Shown: positions 32,068 through 44,040, counted from the stretch's first letter. The stretch is DNA of 64,000 nucleotides from Hirsutella rhossiliensis (GCF_020360975.1 NW_025408670.1:6780516-6844515); one strand, 5' to 3'. Program-made: numbers and translations. The notes: generated by a model not told the origin, from the sequence alone.

Positions 32068-32830
32068 CTGTTGGCTGCCGGGGAACTGGTTATCCAGGGC
32101 TGCCTTCATCTGCTGATCGTAACCTGAGATAACCGCTTCGGGGAGCGGAATATCATGCTTCTCATTCAACTGCCTGATCCCCTCCGCGAGGAATTGGAAC
32201 CTGTCGATGAACTGTTATTCTGGTACTCATGAGGTAGGGGCAGCACAAGAAGGGATAAAGATGCATGATCTAGCTAGAAAGAAGCGGCCACAGGGCCCTA
32301 TTTATGCCGTAGTCAGAGGGACCCTCAGGTGACTTACAAGTTACATAGGCACCAAACTGGCCCCATACCTGAGGTCTTTATGGGTCCCCGATACATGGCC
32401 TCATAATGATCCTTCAGGTGGCCCTCCCTTGATCCTTCAGGTGACCTACTAACAGCGGTGCCTATACTAGCCGTCAGAACCCTTCACGTTTCTCGTTGTC
32501 AATCAAACCGAATGCGGCATTATAGACAGACTTGAGGCAAGTCTGCCCCGTGACCTGGAAGAGCGGTAGTTTGAAGCGATTCGTATTGTACGTGTTGTCG
32601 AAGCTCATTGTTTCTGGAAAGCGTTTCCACATTCGAAGACAGTATGGGAATGTCCATATAAGGCCAACAAGGCGATCAGGCTCTGTCACCGATCACCTGA
32701 CGATATATGGAATGCCCCTCTCGTCAAAGAGCTTGATCAAGGCGGCTGTCGGGCCCAAATCGCCAAGCTTCTCGCGGCGCAAGAGAGCCCTAGTGTTGGC
32801 AGGTCTCTTTGCATGCAAAGGGTGGGGTTA
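32068..32830 (-). pseudogene. MULE transposase fragment, split by a solo LTR
   Basis: Reading right to left: RREKLGDLGPTAALIKLFD, then one in-frame stop at about 32699, then EPDRLVGLIWTF and FPETMSFDNTYNTNRFKLPL, ending AAFGLIDNEKREGF at 32477. The DNTYxTNRFxxPL signature surrounds the first catalytic Asp of MULE transposases. The frame resumes after the LTR without loss, as IDRFQFLAEGIRQLNEKHDI and then PEAVISGYDQQMKAALDNQF. In that segment the expected second Asp (usually T-D) reads S-G. The catalytic C-terminal half is missing. It is not functional. Confidence 0.75.
32213..32476 (-). mobile_element. Solo LTR (264 bp) inserted in the MULE transposase
   Basis: On the minus strand it begins TGACGGCTAG, contains GCATAAATAGGG as a TATA-like box, and ends GAATAACA. 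GAAC at 32209-32212 is repeated at 32477-32480. Removing the LTR and one GAAC rejoins the transposase frame exactly, which fixes the boundaries. It carries short CCTTCAGGTG repeats. No full relative is seen in the window. Confidence 0.75.
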
Positions 32831-32835
32831 ACCGG

Positions 32836-32970
32836 TGTGTTGTATTCGTCTATCTTCTGCTCTTCAAGGGAGGGAGGAGGCCACGATGCTAGCTATGTGG
32901 CCTCATCCGTACACGTGACAGCGCACGTGAGCTAGCTAGATGAGTACAATAGATTACTACAATTCCCACA
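32836..32970 (-). repeat. 3' LTR of the truncated copia-1 relative
   Basis: 135 bp, minus-strand start TGTGGGAATTG and end AATACAACACA. Shares the CACGTG inverted-repeat arrangement of the copia-1 LTR. Confidence 0.7.
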
Positions 32971-34921
32971 CTGGCAACTTTTCTTTTGCTATAAGAAGCA
33001 TAGCAATGATCTATCTAGGTTAAAACGAGAAGAAAGACCTAGTTATATAGGTCATAATAACTATGCCGTTGTGGCTATTTAAAGTCCGGTTATGTGGACT
33101 ACCCATAATAGGGATCCTAGGGAACGGACGAAAGAAAGACGGGCTAATTAACTATAATAACCATTTAATTATTAGCGTTATAAGTAATTAAGGGCGTTAG
33201 ACGTATCCTTCTATTCGAATTATTAGACTATTAGTATCGATGAGGCGTTCTAGGGCTCGGTTCGGTGATGCCTTTGTTATAGCATTAGCTAGATTGTCTA
33301 CACCGTTGATCCAACGAATCTCTGCGATCTCTCGTTGCTCGTACGACTAACGAAGGGCCATAATGTCGATTATTAATTACTTCTCCTTCGTTGTGCCTAG
33401 TTTAATAAGATATTCGTAGAGAGAGTACGAGTCCGTATAGACGATTAGAGGGATAGAAGGAAGTCCGAGACGGTTAGTAATTATCTTTAAAGTCGTTAAT
33501 ACCGATATACTAATATCGAATCTATTAACCATTCCGTAGATTTCTAAGGCTAAAACGCTTTAAGTTATCCTTTTATATTTAATTAAACTCTAGTAGATAA
33601 TATTGCTATTAATCCTAAACTCTTTCTCTTTATAGTTAGTCTCGTTAGCAAGGATAATAACGTAACCGAGTTATAAGGATAGGTCCTTATTATTTATAAA
33701 CGATCCGTCTATAAAGATTAAAAGCTTTATAGTAGCGAGATTAATAGGTTTATATATAAGGCCTCGTTCTTAGTAATATATTTGCTATTACAAGCGCTTA
33801 TTTAAAGCTTTGCAGTCGTTGTTATTAGGGGTCTAGACTTATGCTGCGATAGAAACGTTAAAGGAGGCTTCGGGTTAATAGATTAAGGCAATATACGATC
33901 CGCGCGCTCGTTGCTCGACGTAGCGTTAGCTATAATTAAATGCTCTAGGGTTAATAGTAGCGATTTTAGAGGCTTGTCCTTTCTGCTAAAGCGATAGGGA
34001 TCCTATATCTAGTAGGCTAAGTTTTGCACTATTAAAGTTAACTGTTATTCCTAGGGTTATCGAAGTCTTTAGTTTAGCTCGAAATTATACTTCCTTAAGC
34101 TTTTCTTCTTTATAGGCGGAAAAGCTATCTATTCTAAGCATAAGGGTATTATCTATCTATATTCTAACAATGCCTAACGTATTAGGGCCGGTGTTTATAA
34201 TTAAAAGGCAGGAATTATAGGTTAAAGTAGATATATTAAGGTTCTTAAGGTAATATTATTAATATATACGATACTAATAGACTCTAGCTTCTGCAATTCC
34301 GTATAGGGGCTTAATAACACGAATAATCGTTCTATAGAGGTATTTATCTTGCAATTCGGTAGGCAAATAGGTTAGAATTATCCGGAATAGCTCGGTTTAG
34401 GATTATAGGTATGCTTAAGTGATATCGCGAAGGGAAAGGGTTATGCCGTTGCCTTAAAGAAGTCCGGGGGCAATAGCTAAAATAAGTCTTTAACTAACGC
34501 GTTAAATTATCGTGGATTGCGTTAGTAGGGTGGTCTTCTTAAAGTCGCTATGTCCTTAAACAATAAGTCGTGATTTCTTATACGGTTTAGTGTCTTTGCC
34601 TTAAACTTTACGAACTATTCGGGAGCGAAAGATATAATAATTACCGTAAATCATTCGATCGTATCTTTTAAAGCTAAATACACCTCGTCCTACGAGGTCA
34701 GTGATCTCGATGTTATCGGATTCTTTAAATAGGGCGCCGGGAGCAGTAATAATGCCTTTATTCCTAAGTTTAATAGATAAAGCGTATATATCTTCTTCCT
34801 TCTAAGTTAGGAAACTTTAGCCTAGAGGAGCGGTCATCATGATCAAATCCTTTGGCTTGTTCTTAGATCCGGGTGGGCGTCCTCTCTTGCGGGGTGCCGG
34901 GGGGTCAGGTCGGGCAGGGGC
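32836..34921 (-). mobile_element. Truncated copia-1-family element, partly RIPed
   Basis: Minus-strand relative of copia-1 covering its reverse transcriptase to 3' LTR (equivalent of 5255-7413). The LTR at 32836-32970 is shorter and diverged but keeps TGTG...CACA ends, the GTTGTATTCGTC segment and a CACGTGACAGCGCACGTG inverted repeat. The polypurine run before it matches that of copia-1 (AGCAAAAGAAAAGTTGCCAG). RNase H reads at about 33170-33600. RIP is strong in the middle and weak at both ends. The 5' half is lost at 34921, where an unrelated sequence begins. Confidence 0.85.
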
Positions 34922-35199
34922 AGTGTGGCTAACAAACTTTGTTAGCCGCTAACAAAGCAGGGTGGTCATCAATTCAATTCCATCAATTTCGCAGTCACAT
35001 TGGGTTGCGTTGACAGCTTACTTATCATTTTGCCCGTGGAGTTGACCCACCTCACCCGCGGATTGAATTGATGGCGTTGAGTTGAAGAGGTTGAGCCATC
35101 CGCACTCATCAAGGCCCCCAGAGCCTAATCCTCCGGGCATAAGGGTTCCTCCTCGTCCTCCCGTATTATGCTACTTCCAACCTCTCCTGACACATCAAT
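34922..35199. mobile_element. Possible hAT-type DNA transposon end
   Basis: GC-normal block beginning CAGTGTGGCTAACAAAC with a palindrome GGCTAACAAACTTTGTTAGCC-like stem (34929-34949, shown in part) and a third GCTAACAAAG. Farther in, ATCAATTCAATTCCATC (34969-34985) is mirrored by GGATTGAATTGATGG (about 35060). CAGTG termini with repeated subterminal motifs fit hAT elements, but no transposase and no second end are present; the right side is cut by the LTR at 35200. Confidence 0.35.
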
Positions 35200-35977
35200 T
35201 GTTGTCCGCACCTGCGGATTGGGAAGGATGAATGAGCAATCTATTAATGCTTGTCTGTCTAGCTATAGATGTGATAATAATCCGAGTCTATATAGACTCA
35301 GGTGACGGAGTCGCTATATCCATAGAACCTTCTAGATCCTACTAGAGTCCTCTAACACCCCCCCGTAGCCAGACATAGCGAGATAAAAACAAGATCGAAT
35401 GCCTAAAGTTAGAATATAGGATTAGGCGTTTGCAAGATAGGTAAGTCTAAGTTATCGAATAAACGCAACGTAACGGTCCTAGGTAAGTAGCTTTATTAGT
35501 CCGTTAGCTGTTATGTCTTATATTAAGATATATTAGATATTAAAGTCTCCTTGAGTTACTCGGTTAATAATCTATTTATAACGGACGTCGATATAGCGGG
35601 TTTATACCGATTTTATTAGGTTAAGTACCGTAGGCTAGGCGTTGCGCGAGTCTATAAATATAATTATCGGTTTTATAGGTTAAATCCTAAGATTTTAAAT
35701 AATACGGTTTATCTATAGTAAAGCTTGCCTAGTTAGTATAAGATTTATAAACTTAGCTTCCGTTATAGATAGCGCTACGATTATCTACCTACTAGATTTC
35801 TATAAGATTAGATAACCTATAAGAAGAACGATATAGCTAGTAGTCGAGTAGCGTATTAGTATTCGGTCGGCGAACGCCGCGTCCGCGAAGGCGAGAAGTA
35901 GTAGATTAGTAATAGAGTATTTTCTACCTAAGTATAGAGATAAGTTCTTAGTACTAATAAGATACTATTAAGGAGAG
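35200..35977 (-). mobile_element. Truncated minus-strand copia element (copia-4)
   Basis: The 3' LTR (35200-35357, minus-strand TGTTAGAGGACT ... GGACAACA) is preceded by a polypurine tract read as GGCTACGGGGGGG (35358-35370). Upstream, the RNase H end reads TRYIDVRYK, then INRVTQGDFNI and DITANGLIKLL, which is the copia C-terminal motif (ADGLTKPL) after RIP. It breaks off at 35977, where the copia-3 LTR begins. The internal part is RIPed but the LTR is nearly untouched. Confidence 0.75.
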
Positions 35978-36251
35978 TAGGTATAAGAGGCTATAGTTAT
36001 GCTTAATAGACCTAATAGTTATATATAAGGAAGCCTGCCTAACTAATATAACTCCCCTAGCCTAAGGATATTATATAGGCCTAACTTAGGTATAGGAACA
36101 TCCTAATACCCTCTTTTAGCTAGCTATATATAGTTACTATACCTATATAAGCCCCTCCCTTATCCTAATAGATAGACTAAGATATATATTACTAAATTTA
36201 CCTTTCTATGCCCCTATTTCTTTTACTATGCTCTTAAGCCCCTACTTAAGA
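35978..36251 (+). repeat. 5' LTR of copia-3
   Basis: Matches 42350-42408 plus 44288-44512 with scattered C/T and G/A differences. It ends CTTAAGAG, just before the primer site. Confidence 0.8.
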
Positions 36252-36264
36252 GTTATAAGCCCGG
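36252..36264 (+). other. Half-tRNA(iMet) primer-binding site of copia-3
   Basis: GTTATAAGCCCGG is GTTATGAGCCCGG with one TG-to-TA change. GTTATGAGCCC is complementary to the anticodon stem-loop (GGGCUCAUAAC) of fungal initiator tRNA-Met, the primer fragment known from Drosophila copia. The same 13-mer stands at the same place in copia-2. Confidence 0.7.
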
Positions 36265-37690
36265 CCTATACGGCTAGATTATCTTTGCCCGCCGATATTA
36301 CCTTTAAAGCTATTTACGAGCTATTAACGCTATTATAACGCTTAAATCGTAGTATTAAGGCAAGGAACCTAGCTATACTAAGGGGCACTACTAGAAACAT
36401 ATAAATTATATAAATTATAATTACGTATCCCTTAAAGAAGGATATTACTTATTAAGCTAGAACCCCTTATTTTCCTAAGATAACGTTAAAGGAAGTAAGA
36501 GGGGATAATTATATCGTAAGACTAAAGGAAAGCCTCGATTAGACCTTATAGATTAGGGGGATTAAATCGTAGGCCTAGACTTATAAGATTTAGGAATATA
36601 CTAACCTAGACGGTATAAAGGAGCTTAAATAACCCTAATAGCCGGACTAGGAGCAATTTATTATTAACCTTAGAGGGAGACCTTCCTAACGAGAAGATAA
36701 AACCGAGGCTATGTTCCTAGCGAGGCGAATAGGCTATAACGAACAATACTAGGATATAAAGGACTCCTTTCGTAACCTTAAGAAAAGGTTCTAGCTATAA
36801 TTCGATCGCTATAAGGTCTAGTAGAAAGCCCTAATTATACTTAAAGAATTAATTAAGAAAACGATTAGTAAAGGGCTTTAGGGGATAACCCTAATATATA
36901 ATAGCCTAAGAGAGAAAATTAGGGAATTAAAGAAGTAAGCCCTACCTTTAGGGGTAGAGGAGAAAAAGCTAATTTACGAGAGATATACGACCTCTATTAA
37001 TAAAAAAGGCACGCGAGACTAGAAAGCATAGGTAGAATAGCTCGACTAAATTATTATAGATTTACGAGACCTTAAGGTCGATATACTTAACGATATAAGA
37101 ATTAGATAGGATTTTCTTATAGCGGCAGATAAGTAGGACCTATATTAGTCTATATTAATAAGGGCTCTCGACCTCTATAACGAAAGATACGGTAAAGATT
37201 AACTTCCCTTAAGGAACTTAATCGCTAACTTTAAATAAGAATATATTTATAGGAAGAAGTCGTAACTACCTATAAAAAGAGGAAGCGCTAATTAAATCTC
37301 TAGGAAATTAGATACCTAAGCTAAATACGCTAGCTATAAGTAGCACGTTAATAGCTTAATAAGCTAGTAGGAAAATTGCTACTTACTATAGGTAATATAT
37401 AATAAGAAGCCCTTATTAGGCTAGAAATATAGTAATCTAGCTAAATAGAATATCGAAAAACGGCTAAAGGACTATCTAAACGAGAAAGTAAAATATATAG
37501 CCTAGACCCCTAATTCCTACCCTAAAGGAAGAGAACTAATAGATACTATTATTAGTAATAATAGGCTAGGAAAGACTATTAATATAGTTACTCTATCTAG
37601 GGTAAATATAGCTATTAAGGGAACGCCGTTACTTACTAATAAATTAATATATAACTTAAGGGCCGATATTAACCTCTTTAATAACCTAGG
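36265..37690 (+). pseudogene. copia-3 Gag region, RIPed
   Basis: Charged Gag-like sequence at about 36600-37300. A Cys/His cluster near 37320-37400 (YASYKQHVNSLIS, QENCYLLQV; Y from C) occupies the place of the fungal copia knuckle, followed by a conserved YNKKPLLGQKYSNL-type stretch. There is no start codon. The sequence is readable only by ignoring RIP stops. Confidence 0.55.
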
Positions 37691-39400
37691 TTAGTTCTAG
37701 GAAGGAACCTTTAAGTAGGGTTCTAACGACGAAGTCTAGGTTAAAGACTAAGCCTTTAAGGTATAAGGAATAGGAATAGTAGTTATCCTTATAATTAACG
37801 GTAGAAAGATAACCTTACTAGATACCTACTTTATCCTAGAAATACTAATAAATATCTTCTTAGCTAGGCTAGGGATAATAGTAGGGATATTCTAGAACTA
37901 GCTCCTAAGATACCTTTATTTAAAACCTACGAAGGAGGTTTATATTAAACTAACTAACTTCGAAGGTTAATTTATAATAGGAACACTCCTATAGCGTAAG
38001 CGGGTATTCGCAGTTATATAAGCGCCTAAGCCGCTAACTAGGGGGGTAGGTAACCTATAGCATCGCCGCCTTAGGCATCCTAGTCTAAGATTACTAGAGA
38101 AGCTATTAAAAGCCTGCCTAGGCACTAAGCTTTAAGGCCCTATAATATATAGCTATTAGATATACGTAATAAGGAAAGCTAAGAAGGAAGTCTCGAGAAA
38201 AATACTATCCTTAAGGCTTAAAGGTCTAAGGGTATAAGTTAGCTTCGACCTTTACCCTAGCCTTATAATAATATATAATAAGGAAAAGAACTTTGCTTTA
38301 TTTACTTATATAGATATATTTATAAGGTTCTATTACTTAATAGAAAGAAAAATAAGTATTAAGGATATCTTTAATAACTTTATAGCGTTACTTAAGACTT
38401 AGTATAGAGTTAAAATAACTATATTAATTACTAATAGGGAAAAGGCTCTTTTAATAACTAAATAAAGGGATTATATAACTAATAGAAGGATACGAGTTAT
38501 ATAGTTAGCCCTTTTAACGCCTATATAAAATAGTTATATAGAAAGGTTAAGGGCAATAATAAAGGAAAAAGTAAGGGTTATAAAGCTTAACTTAAAGCTT
38601 TTAGAAGCGCTATAACTAAGGATATACTATATAGCGGTATACCTACTTAATATAACACCCTTTAAATTATATAATTATAGCTAGTAGAGCCTATATAAGC
38701 GTTAATAAACCTAGATAAAAGAAAATAATCTACTATATTACTATATTAAAGATATTAAACTAAACGTTATATATTTAAGGGTCTTTAGCTATATAGCGTT
38801 CCTAATAATAATTATAGTATTAAAATATATTAAGTTATATAAGACGTAGTTACCCCTTAAGTAAAGAGCTTATATTAGATACCTAGTAAGCTATAGGTCT
38901 ACTTAATAATATATTATATAGATACCGTTAACTAGATAAAATAAACTAATAGTATTAGCTAATATATAGTTTAATAAGTCTATAAGCTATAATATAAAAA
39001 GAGAAGAATAAGCTTAGCTAGTCTAAATATATAGCTATAATATCCTTAGAGATATAGCTATAACTAACGTTATAGATAGCGGGGAACCTAAAACCTTTAA
39101 GGTACTAAGTTTATCTAACGATAATATAGAGAACGGTTAGACGCTAAAGGAAGTAATTACCTTCTTATAGGACCTATTACCTTTATATACTCTAGAAGAT
39201 TAAGAATTAAAGACGCCCTTATTAGGATTATATAGATATATATATCTTTCCCTTTTAGAAATAGTAAGCCTAGGGATAAAGATTTTAATATTACCCCTTC
39301 TACTTAATACTATATTTAATATAGAGTTACTAAGCTCTATGCCTCCTAGGCTTATAATAGATACTATAGCTAGTAATACCTCCTATATCTTATTAAGGAG
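37691..39400 (+). pseudogene. copia-3 protease, preintegrase and integrase, RIPed
   Basis: A protease-like segment (ITLLDTYFILEILINIFL, about 37810-37865) is followed by the preintegrase HRRLGHPSLRLLEKLLKACL (38061-38120). The integrase shows FTYIDIF (about 38303) and TPIQNSYIERLRAIIKEK (about 38520-38573; the first Gln codon is TAA), holding the third catalytic residue. RIP stops occur throughout. Confidence 0.7.
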
Positions 39401-41350
39401 ATAGCTTAAAGATATAATACTTATATTAACTAACTCGTCTTTTTAAGATAAATATAATAATATACCTCTTAACCTAAGGGGTAAAGGGACGATTATAGTA
39501 TAGGTTTAAGAAGATAACCCTTAGTTTAAACCCTATACTATTAACCTATTAGTTAGTAGGGCTAGCTTAAAGATATTATAAATATAAGAATAACGTAAAC
39601 GAAAAGATATATTATAAGGGATTAACCTAAGTAACGTTATTAAAGGAAAATAAGCTCGTAGGCCTAAGAGATCTCTTATTAATAATATTATTATAAAGGA
39701 AAGTAATTATAAGCTTTATATTAAAAATATACCGCCTCCCCCTACCTTCTTTAACGTAGTAATAGCTTTAGAACTTATATATAAGTAGAAGGAAGCTATA
39801 GACTATAAAATAAAGGAAAACTTAGTAAGGGGTATATAAAAGACTATCTTAAAAGCTATTATTAAATAGAAAGGTTACTTCTTAATCCCCTTATATTAGG
39901 TCTTTATATATAAGACCGATAAATAAAGGTATATTATATACTATAAAGTATATATTATAGTTTATAGAGACTTATAACCTAAAGGTAATAAGGATATATA
40001 TATAGCTACGCTATAAGTATAAATATTTTAACTATTAATAGCCTTTTACTACCTTAAGGACTTTAAGACGGAATAATATAACGTAAAAATAGTATTTTTA
40101 TATATAATCTTATCCTAAGAAGTCTATTACTAGCCTCTACTAGGATTCTTAATACCTAGGCTTTGCTTAAAGCTATTAAAAGCACTATATAAGCTCTATA
40201 TCTCCCTTAAGCTATAGTTTAAAGAGATATCTAGTTTCTTTTTTAAACTAAGAGCTTAGTAGCTAGTAAAAGACGCCTATATACTAGTCTATAAGGGCGT
40301 TATAATCTTTATCTTTATAGATAATATTATTATAATATATCTTAAAGGGTAAAAATAAGATTAAGAAGAGCTATATAAAGCTATTATAAAGAAATATACT
40401 ATTATATATATAAGAGAGCTATACTAGTTCCTTAGTATTAAGATTATTAAGGATAAGGATCTTAAAAAGATATAGCTCTTATAAGCTTCCTATATCTCTA
40501 AGACTATAAAGAAATATTATATCCTTAGTAATAATATCCTTTATAAACCTAAGATCCTACTAATAATAAAAGAGCTCGTCCCTTATAAAAAGCAGGCCTT
40601 AAAGGAAGAGATATATAAATATATCTCCTTAATTAGGTCGCTTATTTATCTAGTAATTTATACTAAGCTAGATATTATATTTATAGCTAGAAAGCTAGCT
40701 TAATATAATTATAACTATAGGCCGCGCTATAAGTATAAAGTATATAAGTGCCTAGCTTACTTTTATTATATAAAAGACCGCTATATTTACTTTATAGCGA
40801 TAAACCTAATAAAGCGGCTAATATATATATCTAACTCCTTATACGCCGATAACCTAAAGACTAAGAAGTCCTTATAAGGATATATATTCCTATTTCTTAG
40901 TATGCTAATTAACTAAAAAGCTATTAAGTAAGCTATTATAATAACGTCCTTTATAGAAGCTAAATTATTAGTACTCTTATAAATAGCTAAAGAATAGGTA
41001 GTATTTAGCTAGCTAATTAAGGAGCTTAGTATTAGTATTAAAAGAACTATAGAGCTCTAGTATAATAACTTTTAGACTATTAAGCTTCTAACTAAATTAA
41101 GCGCGAAGCTTAAGATAAACCTTAAGTATATTAACGTTTATAGATACTAGCTTTATTAAGAGGTATAGTAAGATTAAATATAAGTTAGCTAGATCGTATT
41201 AATAGATAACCTAGCTAATAGTATAATAAAGGCGCTTATATACTAAAAGTATTAAAGCTTTATTAAATAACTAAGACTAGTAATATAGCTAGAAGATATA
41301 TTAAGAGATAATATACTTAACTACTATATTAAAGTATAATATCTCCTTAC
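39401..41350 (+). pseudogene. copia-3 reverse transcriptase and RNase H, RIPed
   Basis: The RT reads KEEIYKYISLIRSLIYLVIY, and earlier VIIFIFIDNIIIIY with the catalytic FIDD box mutated to FIDN (40303-40344). RNase H follows: SLYADNLKTKKS (about 40843), then IKQAIITTSFIEAKLLVLL (about 40923-40980) and ALIYQKYQSF near 41240. The order and spacing are those of copia Pol. Confidence 0.8.
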
Positions 41351-42349
41351 TATAGCGAGCTCGATAATCGCTAGATCTTAATAATAAGAGCACTACTATA
41401 TATACTAAGATTAAGGGATTTTAATAACGTAGTTAGATCTTAATTTAGTTTAAAAACTATAAAGATCTAAGGGGTAGAAGTTAGCCCTATTTACTACTAA
41501 GAAGTAAAGCTATTACTAAACTACCCCTTAAATAGTATAATACTATAGCGCTTAAACTTATAATAATTACAATAGCTTTACTAAATTAAGACTAATTAAT
41601 ATAAGGAGTATATTATTAAAAAGCCTATCTTTAAGATTACTTTTATCTTAAAGGATAGCGTTGCCGGTAAAGGTACTATAGTACCTAGGCTACCTAAAGG
41701 GATACCCCGCTATACCCTTCCTTATAAGGAAGGTTATAAATATAACTTATAACTACTAGTTAAATAGTAAGAGTAGGTTATATAACCCTATTAATTATAA
41801 GTTCGACTCCCTTTAAAGTAAAAGAGTAGGTTATATAACTATACCTTAAGGGGGGCGTAGGTAATAAACTTAGGGACCTAAGGGGAGAGGAAATAAAGGG
41901 CTTCCCTTTATATCCTCTCTTATAAGTCCTAGCTTTTACTTATTTTATTATACTATTCTTTTTACCTAGCCTTATAGTAGCTATATCTCTTATAAGAGGG
42001 GCTAATAATAATAGCTTTTAACTACTAGGTTAAGCGGTAAGAGTAGGTTATATAACCTTAATTAACTAATATTTAAACCCTCCTTAGGTAAGAGGGGGCG
42101 GCTAGTATAACGTACCTATATAATATAAAGTACTAGCCGCTAAACTAGCTTCCTATTTATTATATTTACCTTCCCTTTTTATAGGATATAATTAAGAGCC
42201 TCCCTTATTTTTAAATAACCTCCTTAAATATATAATAAAGTAGCTAAATTTAATATCGGAATAGCCTTATATTTATTAAACTAAACGCTCCTCTACCTAT
42301 TACCCTACTATTTAAAAGCTAGGGTAGTAAGAGGGTATATTAAAAAGAG
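41351..42349 (+). other. copia-3 3' non-coding region with tRNA-like repeats
   Basis: No coding frame was recognised. It holds three copies of GAGTAGGTTATATAAC (about 41770, 41822, 42030). Two are preceded by an A-box-like TAACTACTAGGTTAAGCGG-type sequence, and one is followed by GTTCGACTCCC (41807-41817), a B-box match. Purine runs TTAAGGGGGGCG (41853-41864) and AAGAGGGGGCGG (about 42092-42103) follow the copies and look like polypurine tracts, so the region may be a composite of several element ends. Confidence 0.45.
41745..41820 (+). repeat. tRNA-like sequence (possible SINE head or decayed tRNA)
   Basis: ACTACTAGTTAAATAGTAAGAG resembles a D-arm region (only partly quoted elsewhere); GGTTATATAACC gives an anticodon-like arm and GTTCGACTCCC a T-arm loop. 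Stems are incomplete, as expected after RIP. A second copy lacking the T-arm is at about 42005-42080. Confidence 0.3.
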
Positions 42350-42408
42350 TAGGTATAAGAGGCTATAGTTATACTTAATAGACCTAATAGTTATATATAA
42401 GGAAGCCT
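42350..42408 (+). repeat. 3' LTR of copia-3, left part
   Basis: First 59 bases of the LTR (compare 35978-36036), ending GGAAGCCT where the nested element starts. Confidence 0.8.
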
Positions 42409-42591
42409 ACTTATTATAGAGTAGGTAGAGGCGTAAGCTTAGGTACGGTCCGTTAAAAGAAGGTTAATAATCTATAAGGGGGAAAAGAAAGAGAAGTATA
42501 GGCCTAGCCTATATAGGCGCGGAGGCCGCTTATATATAGACTTAGCCTAGACCCTAGTCTAGGCCTATATAGGGCAAAAGCCCTTATATTA
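42409..42591 (+). repeat. Left LTR of the small nested element
   Basis: About 183 bp, matching 44106-44287. It contains an inverted AGGCCTA...TAGGCCT arrangement and TATATAG boxes. Confidence 0.65.
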
Positions 42592-43379
42592 TACCCCTAC
42601 CCGGCTTTTAAAGAGGCGCGCCTTTAAATAATACCTAATACCGCGCCTAAGGGGACGGAACCCTCGCGCGGACTACGCACGCCTAGTCGCGGAAAAAACG
42701 TTAGTAAATAACGTATAATACCCTCCTAAGCGAGCTTCTCGGATAGACTATATTATTAGTAGGGGCCGCGCCCTAGGAGTCGGGCTTTAGTACTTCTAGC
42801 TAAGGAGTAAAGGTAAGTAAAATAGCGCGTAGCTAGCTTTAATAAGCTTATAGTATCCCGCCCCCCCTATATCGGCGCACGGCAGTAGCTCTTAGTACCG
42901 TAATATAAGGGACGGTACTTTAGTATATAAGGCTCCGCTCCCTCCTATATAGGGCTATGCGGGCACTCCCTTTTACTATAGTTATATTATATTAGCGGCC
43001 TTCCTATATCTTAGCCGCCCTTTCGGTCGCTGCGGGCATACGTCCTATCTATATAGCAGCTACTGCCGTACGCGAGGGGACGCCGACGAAGCCCGTAGAG
43101 GCGTTACTAAGATTACTCGTCGCTAGAGTTACTATCGTCGAACCTAACCTCCTTTCCGTCCTAGCGCGTGCGCCCCTCTACTACTTAGAGTACGTTTACC
43201 CGCGCCTCTTAGCGCGGGTACTTTAAAAACTAGTAGGATTTACTACCGTAGCCTATATAGCGACCCTCCTATCGCTACCTCTTTCTATCCTCGGTCCTCG
43301 AGGCGGAGATAGAGATCTCTATAATATTACTAGCGTTATCCTCTTCTTATACTATAAAAGAAGATAAAAAAAGAAACTT

Positions 43380-44040
43380 ATTACTACTAAGCTCGCGAAG
43401 AAGGTAGATAAGATTAGTATATATATTTAATAGTATAGACCTTTTACTTAAACGGGTACGCTAATCTATATTTAAGCTTATAACGAGGTAATTATACTTT
43501 ACTATATTAGGCTAGCTATATACGTCTACTTAATAAAGCACCTCTTTAAACTATATAAGGTAGGCTAGAATAGCTTTACTTTACTTTTAATAGAGCGTTA
43601 TAAGCTCCTAGCCTATTAACTTAGCTATATTAGGTTTACCGTAATTAGTATAGAGCTTTATAAGGAGGTCGGCTAGTCTATTTATACTAATACGCGTAAA
43701 CGGTAAGAGATACCTTTATAGGTATAGGGATAGGCTCGCGTAAAGATAGTCGAATTAGGCGCGGATATCTCTTATTACGGCGCTATCGGTGCGGAGCTTC
43801 GCTTCTATATAAAGTAGCTATAGCTCGAGCTCTATAGAGGAGCCGTCGAACTTACTAAGGTACGGTAGTACCGCTCTTAGTCGTATAGAGCCCTACTATT
43901 ATAAGAGGCTCTTAATTACCTAGGCGAACTAAGTATTACGTTCGCCTTAATTTTACGACTATAAGAGTGCGGATATTTCGCGTGCGTATATACTAGCGTA
44001 GGCGGTTTAACTAGACTAGGTAATTAAACGTCGGCTTTAA
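43380..44040 (+). pseudogene. Unidentified frame inside the small LTR element
   Basis: A plus-strand frame of about 200 codons (for example LLAYQLSYIRFTVISIELYK near 43608-43670 and GAIGAELRFYIK near 43780-43815). Its stops fall at codons explainable as former Gln or Trp. I do not recognise the product: it shows no zinc knuckle, protease or polymerase motif. It could be a Gag or a captured host sequence. Because RIP leaves other frames fairly open too, the frame choice is uncertain. Confidence 0.35.

Larger units (their letters stand above)
31636..32835 (-). mobile_element. Decayed Mutator-like (MULE) DNA transposon
   Basis: Transposase pieces lie in order on the minus strand. The left limit has a C-rich tandem repeat (31636-31668, two units of A-C7/8-TTTTGCTC). 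The right limit has GCAAAGGGTGGGG (32815-32827), which roughly mirrors it and may be the other terminal repeat. The element is internally deleted and carries a solo LTR at 32213-32476. The next element starts directly at 32836. Confidence 0.55.
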
